Below, piece after piece: positions 1-9,863 of a stretch of 64,000 nucleotides of DNA. Position 1 is the first letter of the stretch; every line of letters begins with the position of its first letter. The notes beneath the pieces were generated by a model that was not told the origin of the DNA, did no database searches, and saw nothing but the letters and a program-made list of their open reading frames with translations. Origin of the DNA: Kalaharituber pfeilii (lineage: Eukaryota > Ascomycota > Pezizomycetes > Pezizales > Pezizaceae); the NCBI GenBank assembly GCA_015179045.1, contig WHUZ01000039.1, positions 62,001-126,000 on the forward strand. The letters are read 5' to 3'. The translations under genes were made by a program, and so were the position numbers.

Positions 1-536
1 AAACTACTCAGTTCCAGTACGAAAGGCAAAGCAGCCCGTTGGTAGCGAAATAACAAGAAAAAGCTCAGCACTTTAGATGATTCTTCGAAAGATTACATAT
101 GGCATTTAGTAATCCAAGTTAATATGCAAGGGCAGTAACTAGTCAAGATGCTAGAGAAAATTGAAGGATTTCTGAATTTCTTCATTGAGGCCTAAGTGCA
201 AATACAGTAGAAGTGAAGGTACTAGTTCACTAGTACCAAAGCAAGCTCGCACTAATTCTACTGCCTAGTTAGGAAGTCAACAACCACCTCAGGACGAGCG
301 TTTGGAAGCGACTCCACAACCACAACGTCCCCCCCAGCGAAAATCGCATAAATCGAAAGCTCTCAGCGAGCTGAGTCTTTCGGTCTAATTTTCAGCTCCA
401 AAAACCATACGCCGCAAATTCCCCCCGAGGGTGAAGTTTCGGAGAATCTTCAGCTTACCAACCCTGTTGCCAACATATCGACCCCGCGCCAAGACCCAAT
501 AGGAGGCCGCGAAACACTGCCCCCACCAATCAAAAC
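1..536. other. No gene seen; probable LINE 5' leader from about 300 on
   Basis: I find no supported coding sequence here. The GC-rich part from about position 300 runs without interruption into the ORF1 start at 537, so it is probably the 5' untranslated leader of the ORF1-only LINE. The left end of that LINE could not be fixed because no matching duplication was found. Confidence 0.35.
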
Positions 537-1046
537 ATGCCGGAAAGCAAGAAGCCGCGCCCACCGCCCCACTCGCCCTCCCCCCCGCCGCCGTCAGACG
601 AGATAGCAGACTGGGAGACCCTCCAAGAGAGACTTGAAGACCTAGGCATAGAATGGGGCATTGTCGTCGCATCCCTGTGGAAAAACGCGATGAAAGTCGA
701 CCATGGTCTGACGGACTGCAGACCGACGAAAGGGTCGACTCTATCCATAAGGCTTGACAACGACATTTTCAACAATTTCTGGTCAGACGCGAGAGGTCCA
801 GACGACCAAGCACCAACGATAGGGTTCGGCCCCATCACCACCATACACACGGACCTGGCAGAGCCAACCGCCCCCGTTCCCTCCCCCCAGCGGCGACATC
901 CCGCGCCGCCCCCACCACGCGAAGCAGGAAGCGTAAAGGAAAGACGCCGTCCCTCCAGGACGCGTATGCCCTCAAGCACCAGCTGAGCGACGAGGAGGCA
1001 AGGAAAATTGCCTCATCACCCCCGACCCCGGCGGCACCCACGAGCA

Positions 1047-4000
1047 TTTTTTTTTTTTTTTTTTTTTTAAATCACATATCCCCGCTTGTAGCAGTTGGCC
1101 ATGGCAGGGCCCCTGGGCAAGCCCTCATAGCCCGGAGACAGGCTAAACTAACTCTCTACGTACATGGCCCCCACGCGCCGTCGCCCCCGCGGCCCGCTCT
1201 CCTAGCTTCTAGAACTTGACCCCGCATTCTCCTACCTTCTAGAACTTGACCCCAGCGAAGAAATTCTCCAAAACGTCATACTCCTCCCCATTCTCCGCCT
1301 TTCTCTTCCAATTCTTTTCCATGTCGCCCCACCTCTCAAAGCCTTCTGGACGGTTCTTCTGGTTTCTGCATCGGAAAGCGAGGTGCTCCCCGGTTTGCAC
1401 CTCCCCGCACCTGCACTTATCCGACTCAGCCGCCCCTATCCTCTTCAACCACACTGCACACCTCCCTCTCTCCAGGCGCAAGGCAGTGAAATTGGATACT
1501 GCTATCCTATTCCACTCCATGGCCTTTCCTCCTCCAAAGCCCTCCACTTCTCTCTTCTCCTTCCTCCACGCCTTCACCCTCTGGCGCACCCCACTTCCGG
1601 TGGCCACCTCCTTCCCCTGCATCACCGTCCCCTTCTTCGCCCACTCATCCGCCTTCTCATTTCCTGCGATTCCGATGTGAGCCTTGACCCACATCAGCTT
1701 CGCATCTCCTCCCTTCTTCTTCCTCCTCGCTACGGCATCCACCACTCTCCTCACATCCTCGGTTTTCCCCTTTCCCTCCCTGCCTGCCTTCTGGATCGCC
1801 ATGACGGCAGCCTCAGAATCTAAACAGATCAGTACAGGGACCTCCTCCTCCACACTCTCCAGCGCCTTTCTCACTCCCCTCACCTCCCCATCGAACACCG
1901 TCGCCGTTCTCCCCACCACCTCCGCCACGGCTGCCGACCTCCCCCACACCCCTGCTCCCACCTTGCTGTCCTCGATCTTGCTGCCGTCGGAGAAAAGGAC
2001 TGCCCTTTTTCTTCCGGCTTCTCCGATCGCGGCTTCCCACTCCCCCCTCGTCTCCACTTCTCCTTTCCGCCTCTCCACCACTTCCACCTCCACCTTCTCA
2101 CACCCCCCTCCCCACGAGATCTCCTCCCCCTCCTCCGAGAACCTCGCCCACTGACCTTGCCAGCGGTCCAGCACTGCTTCATACCCCTCATTCTCGACCA
2201 CCGCCCACTGCACCCCCCAGTCTCTCCAGTTTCTCGCCTCCTCCTCTCTCTCCTCACTCCCTCCGAAGTCGCCCGTGCAAAGCTCCGCCAGCTCTGACGG
2301 CGCCTCCACCTCCCGGACGATCGCCCTCGCTTGCGCGCCATCTAGGACCGTCTCTACGTCCTCCACTCCACACACCGCACTCACCCCTCCTACCCCCGCT
2401 CCTCTCCCTCCTCCAGCCGCCTTCTTCAACACCTGCAGCTGGACTCTCTCCATCTCCTTCCTCCATTCCTTCTGTCCCCTCCACCCGATCTCGCTTCCCC
2501 ACATTGCAACCGCCCTCACCATCCCCGTGTAGGCTTGCCTCCAGCTGCGTGGAGACATCCCCCAGTTCCGGTTGCCCAGTCCCGAGAGAGCCCCCGCGAG
2601 CCTCCGCGCTCTGCTCAGCCTGTTTCGCCAATGTGCGCCAAAGGTCAAGTTCTCATCGAAGATGACCCCTAACCACTTTAGCATCTCCCCCTCTTTCTTC
2701 CCCCTCCTTCCCACCCCGAAGGTTATCATCTCCCACTTCGACTCCTCCAGCGGGATCTGGTCTTCCTCCGCCACCTCCGCCATCGCCACCTTCACCTTCT
2801 CCCTGAGCCGCCCCATATCCCAGTACCCGTGCCAGTCTAGGATCGTTGCTGCCAGGTCGTCAACATACGATGGCACTTCTACCTCCGCCCCCATCGCCAC
2901 CCCCCTCAGCCTTCTCTCCATCTTCTCAATGGTGGGTGCCATGAAGATGAGGAAGATGACCGGTGACAGTGGTGACCCTTGCGGAACCCCCACGTTCGAC
3001 CTGGCCCTCCCTTTCTCCTCGCCGTCCCACCACACTCCGAACTCCCTGCCTCCCATAAACTCCTCCAGCCACCTCCGCTTCTTTCTCACCCCCTCGCTCC
3101 CCCTCTCCTCAATCCTTCTCAGGACCACCTCCTTCCTCACGATGTTAAAGCCTCCTTTAACATCCACCGTCACCCACGCTGCTCTCCCCCCCCTGTGCAG
3201 GCACCTCTGCACCTTTGTTACCGCCCTCGCCATCGCCTGGATCGCATTCCTCCCCTTGCGTGCTCCTAGCTGGAGCCTGTGGAAGAGTCGGTCTTCTTTC
3301 TGTAGCCTGCTGGCCATGACTTTCTCCCCGATCTTCCCGATACAGTTAATCAGGTTGATTGGCCTCCACGCTTTCGCCGTCTTGATGTCCTTGCCCGGCT
3401 TCGGTATCATGACGACCTTCATCTCTCTCCACTCCGCTGGGGTCCTGTTCCGGATCCAGTTTTCGGCGATCTCCCTCACTAACTCATCCCCGATGGGAGT
3501 CTTCAGGGCAGCTTTGATCAATCGGTATCCGATTCCGTCGGGTCCCGGTGCCGAATTGTTTTTGGTGCCCTGCAACGCAGCCCTCACTTCTCCTTCTACT
3601 CTCTCCCTCTCCCTCTCATCCCCCTCCTCCTCCGCTTCCCCCTCCCCCACCTCCTCCCCCGCCTCTGCCTCCCCCTCTTCCCTCCACGCAAAATTCCTCT
3701 CCACCAGCGCCCTCACCTTCTCTCCGTCCCCCTCCAACTCCCTCCCCTCCTCATCTTTCAACCTTCCCATCCTCTCCTTTCCTCCGAAAGGGTCCTTCGC
3801 CACCCTCACCACCCTCCATGGGTCGCTATACCCTTCCTCTTCTACGAACTCCCTCCAGCACTTCTTCTTCTCCTCCCGGATCTTCCACTTCATCCTTTGC
3901 ACCGCCGCCTTCCAACCCCTCACCCTCTCCCCCTCCGTCAACCTCGCTCTGGCCCCTATCCCCCCCCGTGCCAGCCTGTTGACTTCTTTCCTCATCTCCT

Positions 4001-4194
4001 CTATCTCTTCCGTCCACCACCTCTTGCTCCTCCCCCCCACTCTCACCTCTTTCTCTAGGGACCTCTTCCACCTTTTCAGCCTCTCGTATGCGGTCCCTCC
4101 CCCCACCCTCTCCAACCACTCCCTCCTTTCCTCCTCCTCCCACTCTCCCCCCACCCCTCTACCTCCTCTTCCATCCTCTCCCAGTCAACCCTCA
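1047..4194 (-). mobile_element. LINE family B, 5'-truncated, nested
   Basis: Poly-T (the reverse of the poly-A tail) starts at 1047, followed by the reversed family-B tail (ATCACATATCCCCGC.. GCCATGGCAGGG). The copy is flanked by a 14-bp TSD GGCACCCACGAGCA at 1033-1046 and 4195-4208. It is inserted in ORF1 of a family-A LINE and its 5' end is truncated after the endonuclease region. Confidence 0.9.
1239..4154 (-). CDS. LINE ORF2 fragment: reverse transcriptase + RNase H
   Basis: 971 codons open without a stop. The first codon is GTG and the frame opens just downstream of the truncation point, so this is a fragment and not a true start. The N-terminal apurinic endonuclease domain is missing. 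The RT domain shows SAPGPDGIGYRLIK, the MIPKPGKD..RPINLINCIGK block, motif A VDVKGGF, the VGVPQGSPLSPVIF block and the catalytic SYVDDLAA. The RNase H domain shows LFSDGSKIEDS, a glutamate at GEVRGVRKALE, CLDSEAAV and VKAHIGIAGNEKADEW. A C-terminal CRCGEVQTGEHLAFRC motif looks like a zinc knuckle. It probably primes on nicked target DNA at the poly-A end. The undamaged frame suggests a young insertion. It could not be autonomous without the endonuclease. Confidence 0.88.
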   Translation of the reverse strand: MGGEWEEEERREWLERVGGGTAYERLKRWKRSLEKEVRVGGRSKRWWTEEIEEMRKEVNRLARGGIGARARLTEGERVRGWKAAVQRMKWKIREEKKKCWREFVEEEGYSDPWRVVRVAKDPFGGKERMGRLKDEEGRELEGDGEKVRALVERNFAWREEGEAEAGEEVGEGEAEEEGDERERERVEGEVRAALQGTKNNSAPGPDGIGYRLIKAALKTPIGDELVREIAENWIRNRTPAEWREMKVVMIPKPGKDIKTAKAWRPINLINCIGKIGEKVMASRLQKEDRLFHRLQLGARKGRNAIQAMARAVTKVQRCLHRGGRAAWVTVDVKGGFNIVRKEVVLRRIEERGSEGVRKKRRWLEEFMGGREFGVWWDGEEKGRARSNVGVPQGSPLSPVIFLIFMAPTIEKMERRLRGVAMGAEVEVPSYVDDLAATILDWHGYWDMGRLREKVKVAMAEVAEEDQIPLEESKWEMITFGVGRRGKKEGEMLKWLGVIFDENLTFGAHWRNRLSRARRLAGALSGLGNRNWGMSPRSWRQAYTGMVRAVAMWGSEIGWRGQKEWRKEMERVQLQVLKKAAGGGRGAGVGGVSAVCGVEDVETVLDGAQARAIVREVEAPSELAELCTGDFGGSEEREEEARNWRDWGVQWAVVENEGYEAVLDRWQGQWARFSEEGEEISWGGGCEKVEVEVVERRKGEVETRGEWEAAIGEAGRKRAVLFSDGSKIEDSKVGAGVWGRSAAVAEVVGRTATVFDGEVRGVRKALESVEEEVPVLICLDSEAAVMAIQKAGREGKGKTEDVRRVVDAVARRKKKGGDAKLMWVKAHIGIAGNEKADEWAKKGTVMQGKEVATGSGVRQRVKAWRKEKREVEGFGGGKAMEWNRIAVSNFTALRLERGRCAVWLKRIGAAESDKCRCGEVQTGEHLAFRCRNQKNRPEGFERWGDMEKNWKRKAENGEEYDVLENFFAGVKF

Positions 4195-4705
4195 GGCACC
4201 CACGAGCAGCACCCCCGTCGCCACGTCCAACACAACGAAATCCCCAACTTCGACACCCGAGCCCTCCACTCCAAGACCAAGACCCACCAAGAAGACCAAC
4301 AAGCCCTCCGGCCCTCCACCGAGCACCGAGGCCACCATCTCGACATTCGGCGTCGTAGTACACTGAATCGCCCTGAGAAAAGACCTGGGTAAAGTCCGGA
4401 AATGGTTGGAGACTGGGAACGCAGGACTAGGCAAGACAGTTGGAATCAGGTGGCTGAGAAAAAAGACCGTGCTGCTGGAAGAAGGCAAAAAGACCAGCTC
4501 AGCCGTGGTGTACTTGGAGGCAGAGACTGATGTGGACAGAGTAAGGCTATGTGGGAGATGGCTGAGGATCAGTCGATACGAGCCAGACAGACGGAGGAAA
4601 TAGGCCGCATTGACAAGTGCTTAATTTTCTTTCCTTTTCCCAACACACAGAAAGACCCGGGGACCTCTACTGTATTTAGGTTACTTTCTTTTTCTCTTTT
4701 AATGA

Positions 4706-4830
4706 AGACCTCATAGCCCATAGGGCGGCAAGCGAGTAATGATATAAAAAAAACTTTTTTTTTTTTTTTTTTTTTTTTAATATCATTACTCGCGTGCCGC
4801 CCTATGGGCTATGGCGAGGGTTTTTATTAA
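4706..4830. repeat. Head-to-head LINE 3' tails (inverted repeat)
   Basis: A plus-strand family-A tail (4706-4752, ending in poly-A) abuts a minus-strand family-A tail (4754-4830, starting with poly-T) with a single C between the A and T runs. The roughly 40-bp arms GCCCATAGGGCGGC(A/G)..GAGTAATGATAT are near-perfect inverted copies, so the locus can form a long hairpin. Confidence 0.85.
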
Positions 4831-5086
4831 AGGAAAAAATAAAAACTAACTACTTTTCTCATTACATGTGAGTCCCACGGACTTCTCTGGTGTTGTGGGT
4901 GGGGCGATGTGGGGGACGTCTTTCCTTCCTTCACCTGTCCCACTCGTATCGGCAAGCCCTCAGCCATCTTCCTCCGAGTCTCACCCTGTCCATTACCTTG
5001 TCTTCCTCCAGGTGGACCACCACCGAGCTTGTCTGTTTGCCCTCCTCTTGCAGTGTCTTCTTGCTTCTAAGCCATCTTAAGTCCTG
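4754..5086 (-). mobile_element. LINE family A, ORF1-only, 5'-truncated
   Basis: Minus-strand copy with the family-A tail at 4754-4830. At 4931-5084 it encodes the ORF1 C-terminus (RWLRSKKTLQEEGKQTSS.. RVRLGGRWLRACRYEWDR, then a stop). ORF1 is followed directly by the 3' tail, so this is a second ORF1-only copy. It cuts into the ankyrin-repeat relic at 5087. No TSD could be read because the 3' end sits on the poly-A of its neighbour. Confidence 0.75.
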
Positions 5087-5087
5087 C

Positions 5088-5743
5088 CCTTTGAATTCTT
5101 TGCATTGGCTTCGACATCGGCTCGATCAAGCAGCAAGCGCACTATAGCCTAATTGCCTCTCTCAGCAGCATATGAAAGCGGAGTCCTGCCCTCTTGATCC
5201 TTTGCGTCGGCTTCGATATCGGCTCGCTCAAGAAGCAAGCGCACAACAGCCTCATAGCCACTCCCAGTAGCATATGAAAGCGGAGTCCTGCCCTTTGAAT
5301 TCTTTGCATTGGAATAAAATGAGCAGGACTCCGCTTTCATATGCTGCTGAGAGCGGCAATGATGCTGTTGTAGCCTTGCTTATTGTGCGAGCCGAAGTGG
5401 ATGTAAATGCAAGGGACTGCAATGGCAAGAGTCCACTTTTATATGCTGTTGAGGTTTTCCATGGTGAGACTACACTGAGTTACTCCTTGAGCGAACAGAT
5501 ATTGACGTAACTGCAGATCCCGCAAAATTCCGCTATGCTCTTCGTTCTCGGCATGGCGGACAAGGCCCTGAGTATGTGATACGCAAGCTCCTTGAGCGAG
5601 CTGATATCGACGTACACGCAAAAGATAACTTTGGCAATACTCCTCTTTCGCTCGCCAATAGGATACGGAATAATAAGACTATCGCGCCCTTACTTGCTGA
5701 GCGAGCAGCATTGAATGCAGAGGTAAAGTCATGCAGTGAATAG
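5088..5743. pseudogene. Ankyrin-repeat gene relic, inverted in two halves
   Basis: The minus strand at 5088-5300 encodes about three ankyrin units (NSKGRTPLSYATGSGYEAVV, RLLLERADIEADAKDQEGRT, then TAG, then AIVRLLLDRADVEANAKN). The plus strand from about 5304 to the stop at 5741-5743 encodes more units (RTPLSYAAESGNDAVVALL, LLERADIDVHAKDNFGNTPL) with a frameshift near 5475. The halves face away from each other around a 21-bp inverted repeat at 5271-5291 and 5323-5343. Ankyrin units mediate protein binding. The gene is broken by the inversion, a stop, a frameshift and the LINE at its left end, so no product is expected. Confidence 0.65.
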
Positions 5744-5934
5744 CAGCGAAAGTCGCTGCCATACAGTACGTAGCAGGAGAAGGACACGGCGGGTGCCGTA
5801 GTGCGCTACTTGCTCACTAGTATTCAGGGATGCAAATCAAAGTCTACATATATAGGATAGTACGGGAAACATCCTCTTAGGAATCCTATTCCTACCGAAG
5901 TGCGTTTGCGGAATGCGGGGTCAATGTCTTGTTT

Positions 5935-5982
5935 TGCACGCGATCACTGATAGCAACAAAAAAGAAAAAAAAAAAAAAAAAA
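5935..5982 (+). mobile_element. 48-bp poly-A micro-insertion, unassigned family
   Basis: Flanked by TSD AATGTCTTGTTT at 5923-5934 and 5983-5994. The insert is TGCACGCGATCACTGATAGC followed by a few bases and an A-rich tail. The structure is that of a target-primed insertion, but the 3' end is neither family A nor B. Confidence 0.7.
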
Positions 5983-5994
5983 AATGTCTTGTTT

Positions 5995-6601
5995 ATTTAT
6001 TTGTCTGCTTTTCCTATATCTGTTTCATTACGCAATGTGCTATTGAGTCTTGATTACCAATGATCGCTATTTCTGCATTCTTGTGTTTCTAGTAATACTT
6101 CGAAGTGAATTTTTTTTGAGTATGGCATACTTGAATTACAGTAGAAGCGAGGGGCATTTCAGGAGGTGCAGTATGCAAAGGCTAGCCACTTGTTCAACGT
6201 CGTAAGATGGTCGGGTAGCGGCGCGTGACTTCGGCCTGGCTCTCCACCGTAAGAGTGGAGTCTTTGAGAAGCCCCTCGTTCATTCTTCCCGGAGCCCTCC
6301 TTAAATACGTCTCCTTGCATGACCCCTTTCAAGCTACTGTACATAACCACTTCGGTGTAGGAAGGGCACCTTACATCAGTGTTCCGGGTCCAGCCTACCT
6401 CAATAGGAAGGCATCTCCTTGCATGACCCTTTCTAAGCTACTTTACATCCACCCGCCTCCTCACAGTACACCGCTACCGAAGTGATTGCCAGCGACGGCG
6501 CCTACAACTCCAGCACGTGACCATGAGCAAGGAGCTTAGTCCAGGCTGCGGCGAGTCCCCAGTGTATGTCCGGGCAGCAGCTCGATGGGACGGGTACTTT
6601 C
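5995..6601. other. No gene; short internal direct repeat
   Basis: No supported gene. A roughly 38-bp direct repeat (TCTCCTTGCATGACCC.. AAGCTACT.TACAT) occurs near 6312 and 6406. Confidence 0.4.
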
Positions 6602-6664
6602 GCAAACGCGTCTAAGCAAGGCCCTACAAGTGCCAGGCGAGCTGATGGTAATCACCGACTCACC

Positions 6665-7911
6665 GGGACCTCTCCGGGCAGGCCAGTCTGGCCTGCCCCG
6701 ATGCAGGGGTATCGACAGGGGACTGTAGACTAGCCTGCCCGGTTGCAGAGGTATCTACTAGCCGAAAAAATAAGTATCCGGACAGGGGATAAACGCATAT
6801 TATGCATTATGCAGTAGTTGGCATAAATTAGCATATTTTCGTATACTTAGCTGTGGATGTTTATGAGACCAGTCCAAATTTCGTAGATAGCGTCCTATTT
6901 TATTATATCAGAATTATCTGGACAGCTGACATAATGAATTTAGGACTTGCAATACCAACAGTCATATACCTACATATCAGAACAAGACTTCGCCATAGCC
7001 CCTAGGGCGGCAAGCGAGTAATGATATAAAAAAAAAAAAAAAAAAAAAAAGTATCAGAACAAGGAAAATAGATATAAGCCCTCTACTAGGAATATAAAAA
7101 TGGCACTGTAGGCAACCATGATAAGCATAGGTTCAGGCATTATAATGATCAAAACTTACTGTTCTAATAGGGCCTAAGATTTCAAGACTGCTCTTCAGAG
7201 CTTTTTCTAGAAGCTTTCCCAAGGCTATTCCAAGAGCTGTTCTAAAGGTTGTTCCAGGGGCCATTGAAATACTGCTCGAGAGGCTGTTCGAGCTCAAACG
7301 GCCTCCGAAACGGCTTTTGAAGTAGCCTCTGGAACAACCTCTAGAACGACACCTTCTTAAACAGCTACTCGAACAGCTGCTTGTAGCATGTTAACAGCTA
7401 CTCAAACAGCCTCCGGAACAGTCTCCACAAAAGCTTCCGGAAAAGCGTCTGGAACAGGCTACAGAAGAGCACTGCAATAGCAGTGAAAGCAAGCAGTAGT
7501 GACCTCCTTCCAGTGGCAGTACTCTCATCTGCACTTTATCACAACTTCAAGATTTGTAGCTGATGCATATGTGAAACTCTTGAAACTGCACTCTCAATGA
7601 TGTTAGTGCATATTGATTTCGGTATCTTCATTGTTGTAGATATTGTTTTATTGATAAAAGCAATATTGGGCTATTTGGTATGCGAATTTGGACAATCTAT
7701 CACGAAATTGAACTAGTCTCATGGATATCCACAGTCAAGCATACGAAACATATGCTAGTTTAGAGCAAATGCTGCATAGCGCATAATATGCATTTATCCC
7801 TTGTCCGGATACTTATTTTTTCATACCTCTGCAACCGGGCAGGCTAGTCTACGGTCCCTGTTGATACCCCTGCATCGGGGCAGGCCAGACTGGCCTGCCC
7901 GGAGAGGTCCC
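6665..7911. mobile_element. Non-autonomous MULE-type TIR element 1
   Basis: The ends are long inverted repeats of about 225 bp (6665-6890 and 7690-7911), beginning GGGACCTCTCCGGGCAGGCC. The outer motif ACCTCTCSGGRCAGGC is shared with the transposase-bearing MULE at 13103-16310. No transposase frame is present. It carries a family-A LINE micro-insertion at 6987-7051 and an internal GAACAG-rich inverted array at about 7190-7470. Confidence 0.8.
6987..7051 (+). mobile_element. LINE family A micro-insertion (65 bp)
   Basis: Flanked by TSD TATCAGAACAAG at 6975-6986 and 7052-7063. The insert is only ACTTCGCCATAGCCCCTAGG and the rest of the hairpin tail, then poly-A. Confidence 0.9.
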
Positions 7912-8312
7912 GGCCCTATAGGCTATGGCGATGTTTAGTTACAGTGGTATGATGGAAAAATGATAATGAAAGAGTAAAGAAAAATCGATAATGAAAGAGT
8001 AAAGAAAAATTGAACCGTCCTATTCCTCCCCCGCCCATTCCAATATTTCCGCCATGTTTGTGTCCTTATCTAACTGTCTTATCACGTCTGCTCCTCTTGC
8101 GGTTTTCCTGTTCCATGCCGAGCAGCTACTCTTTATGTGATCCCAGGTCTCCGGCGCCTCGCCGCACCATCTGCACTCCGGGGAGGTGGCCTTTCCAATC
8201 CTGAATCTCCATTCCTTCAGTCCCTTATTGCCCAATATCCCTGCCATTGTGGCCAGATACCGGGACCTTTTGGAGTGGGCGGTAGTTCAGTCCGGCTTGG
8301 TTCCTTTCGGCC
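7912..8312 (-). pseudogene. Inverted LINE ORF2 C-terminus and 3' UTR
   Basis: Reading right to left, the sequence encodes the end of ORF2 (AGLNYRPLQK, a frameshift, then GILGNKGLKEW, the zinc-like CRWCGEAPETWDHI, and DTNMAEILEWAGEE stop). The 3' UTR follows, ending CGCCATAGCCTATAGGGC. It continues the LINE whose other pieces lie at 6614 and 9611, but in the opposite orientation. Confidence 0.8.
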
Positions 8313-9610
8313 GGAACCTCTCCGGACAGGCAGATTCTGCCTGCCGCTCCCGGACCTCATCAGACGATAAACTTTACGCCATGACACTGTTACACAGGTA
8401 CCAACATTGTGGGGTAGGTATGATCAATTGTTGGTACAGGCATATTGCAAGACAAGTTTTAATATGACTAGTGACGTAAGTGCGTAGCGGCCCACTGGCT
8501 ACCAAAAATCGGCCCATGCTGTGATCTACTAGTTTGAATGCATGATTACTCAATTAAGTAAAAATGAAAATGGAAAAATAATGGAAAAATAGACCTGAAT
8601 TAATGAGCAGATGAAGAAACAAAAATGAAATCTTGGGTTTCCTATAGTACCTCACTCTGTGATATTACTCCCTTATCAGTTCCTGTCACACTGCTAGTAG
8701 GCTTCGTCTTGCGGTGTCTCTTGCTCTTAGGATGTTACATTTGGAGTACACCACTCCAGATGCACAAGAGCTTATTCATTTGCAATGCGGAGCATTTTCA
8801 GGGTGTGCAATTGAGGTGCAGGTGTAGGTAGTAAAAGCTTCAGGATATCCTGCAAAACCTGACAATTTCGAAACTGCTGGATGAGTTGCGCCGCTTTACA
8901 GGCTTGAAAGTAAGCAAAGCGCTCTGCTTCTTCACTAGAAAGATTCGCATGATATTGCTCTGTTCAAATAATTTTGTTCACATAACCCCGCATACAAGCT
9001 ACAAGCCTATGGCGGCGACCAAAAAAAAATCACTAGAATATGTGAAGGTTGATTATCCAGCTGGCGCCGTTTGGCCATAGGTCACTAATCCACCCGTTTG
9101 CAATGATCACAATCCCGCAGCTTGAGACATTGATGCTGTACCGTAGGTTCGGTTGATGTAGTTAATAGCTATCTAGGATGAATTAAAATGATTGGAATTG
9201 GGGTCTGCAATTCAAACAATGGTCCAAGCTTCTTGTGACATGGAGGCTTGTATTGGTACAGTAAGTAATACTACTCGTTACCAGCATTTAGTGCTGTAAT
9301 AGCATGCCTTGGTTGAAAGGCTGTGGCTACATTGCTATTGACCCAGGCCCCCAAGAGAAACGCTGCTGTTTTCCCTACAAAACTGTCCTCTCAAGAGAAC
9401 GGATACCCTGCAGCCACACCAGGTCACTGACCTCTCGCACGGACTATGCCCAGCCTCCATTTTGCATCACTAAATGCTGGTAACAAGTACCAACATTTGA
9501 TCTACCTACCCCACAATGTTGGTAGCTGTGTCACAATGTCATGGCGTAAAGTTTATCGTCTGATGAGGTCCGGGAGCGGCAGGCAGAATCTGCCTGTCCG
9601 GAGAGGTTCC
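8313..9610. mobile_element. Internally deleted MULE, TIR element 2
   Basis: TIRs of about 126 bp (8313-8438 and 9485-9610) begin GGAACCTCTCCGGACAGGCA and are nearly identical to each other. At about 8850-8935 the minus strand keeps a transposase remnant (ERFAYFQACKAAQLIQQF) that matches the C-terminal region of the MULE transposase at 13391 (QRFASFQARQAAQLIRQF). It is therefore a deletion derivative of a related autonomous MULE. Confidence 0.8.
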
Positions 9611-9863
9611 GCTATAGGGCGGCATGCGATTAATGAAATAAAAAAAAATATAAAAAAAAAAGCAAACGCGTCTGGGTGCGGTGGGGGATCTTGGCATTTC
9701 CCGTGCCATGGTGAGGAAAGGCCGGAGGGGGAGGTAACTACTAGAACGGGAAGGGGGTACCGGGAAGGGAAGGGTATTTAATGAGGGGAGAAGAGGGGAG
9801 GCCTCAGAGGAAGATCATCATCGTTACAAGGTTGAAGGAAGTGAGATCCATAGACCTCGATCA

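Larger units (their letters stand above)
537..4603 (+). pseudogene. LINE ORF1 (gag-like), split by a nested LINE
   Basis: ORF1 of a Tad1-like LINE, which in the family encodes an RNA-binding protein. The 5' part (537 to about 900) reads MPESKKPRPPP.. with an acidic stretch SDEIADWETLQ. A frameshift between about 860 and 917 moves to the frame TPSLQDAYALKHQLSDEEARK. That frame runs to the TSD at 1033-1046 and resumes in frame after the second TSD at 4195-4208. A TGA at 4364 then interrupts GVVVH/IALRKDLGKVRKW, and the frame goes on to a stop after RYEPDRRRK at 4603. The C-terminal block (RWLRKK.. EGKKTSSAVVYLE.. RVRLCGRWLR) recurs in three other ORF1-only copies in this window. No CCHC knuckles follow, although Tad-type ORF1 usually carries them there. 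There is one frameshift, one stop and one insertion, so it is not expressed as a single protein. Confidence 0.75.
537..4752 (+). mobile_element. LINE family A, ORF1-only copy
   Basis: ORF1 ends at 4603 and only about 100 bases later the family-A 3' tail begins (4706-4744, CATAGCCC ATA GGGCGGC then GAGTAATGATAT) with a short poly-A. No ORF2 lies between them, so the copy derives from an internally deleted, ORF2-less element and not from ordinary 5' truncation. The left end is not defined. A 3.1 kb family-B LINE is inserted in it. Confidence 0.7.
6614..9661 (+). mobile_element. LINE family A with two MULE elements and an inverted middle
   Basis: The whole block is flanked by TSD GCAAACGCGTCT at 6602-6613 and 9662-9673, and ends in the family-A tail (GCTATAGGGCGGCATGCG..) plus poly-A. 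The 5' piece 6614-6664 is plus-strand RNase H coding (PGELMVITDS). The RNase H C-terminus and 3' UTR piece (7912-8312) lies in reverse. The final 3' tail (9611-9661) is again plus. Two TIR elements separate the pieces. About 240 bp of LINE between the first and second pieces is missing. Confidence 0.8.

Noticed and set aside
2572..4392. 606-codon plus-strand open frame rich in Ser/Pro/Leu
   Set aside because: It is the antisense shadow of the LINE ORF2 at 1239-4154, whose RT and RNase H motifs are unmistakable on the minus strand.
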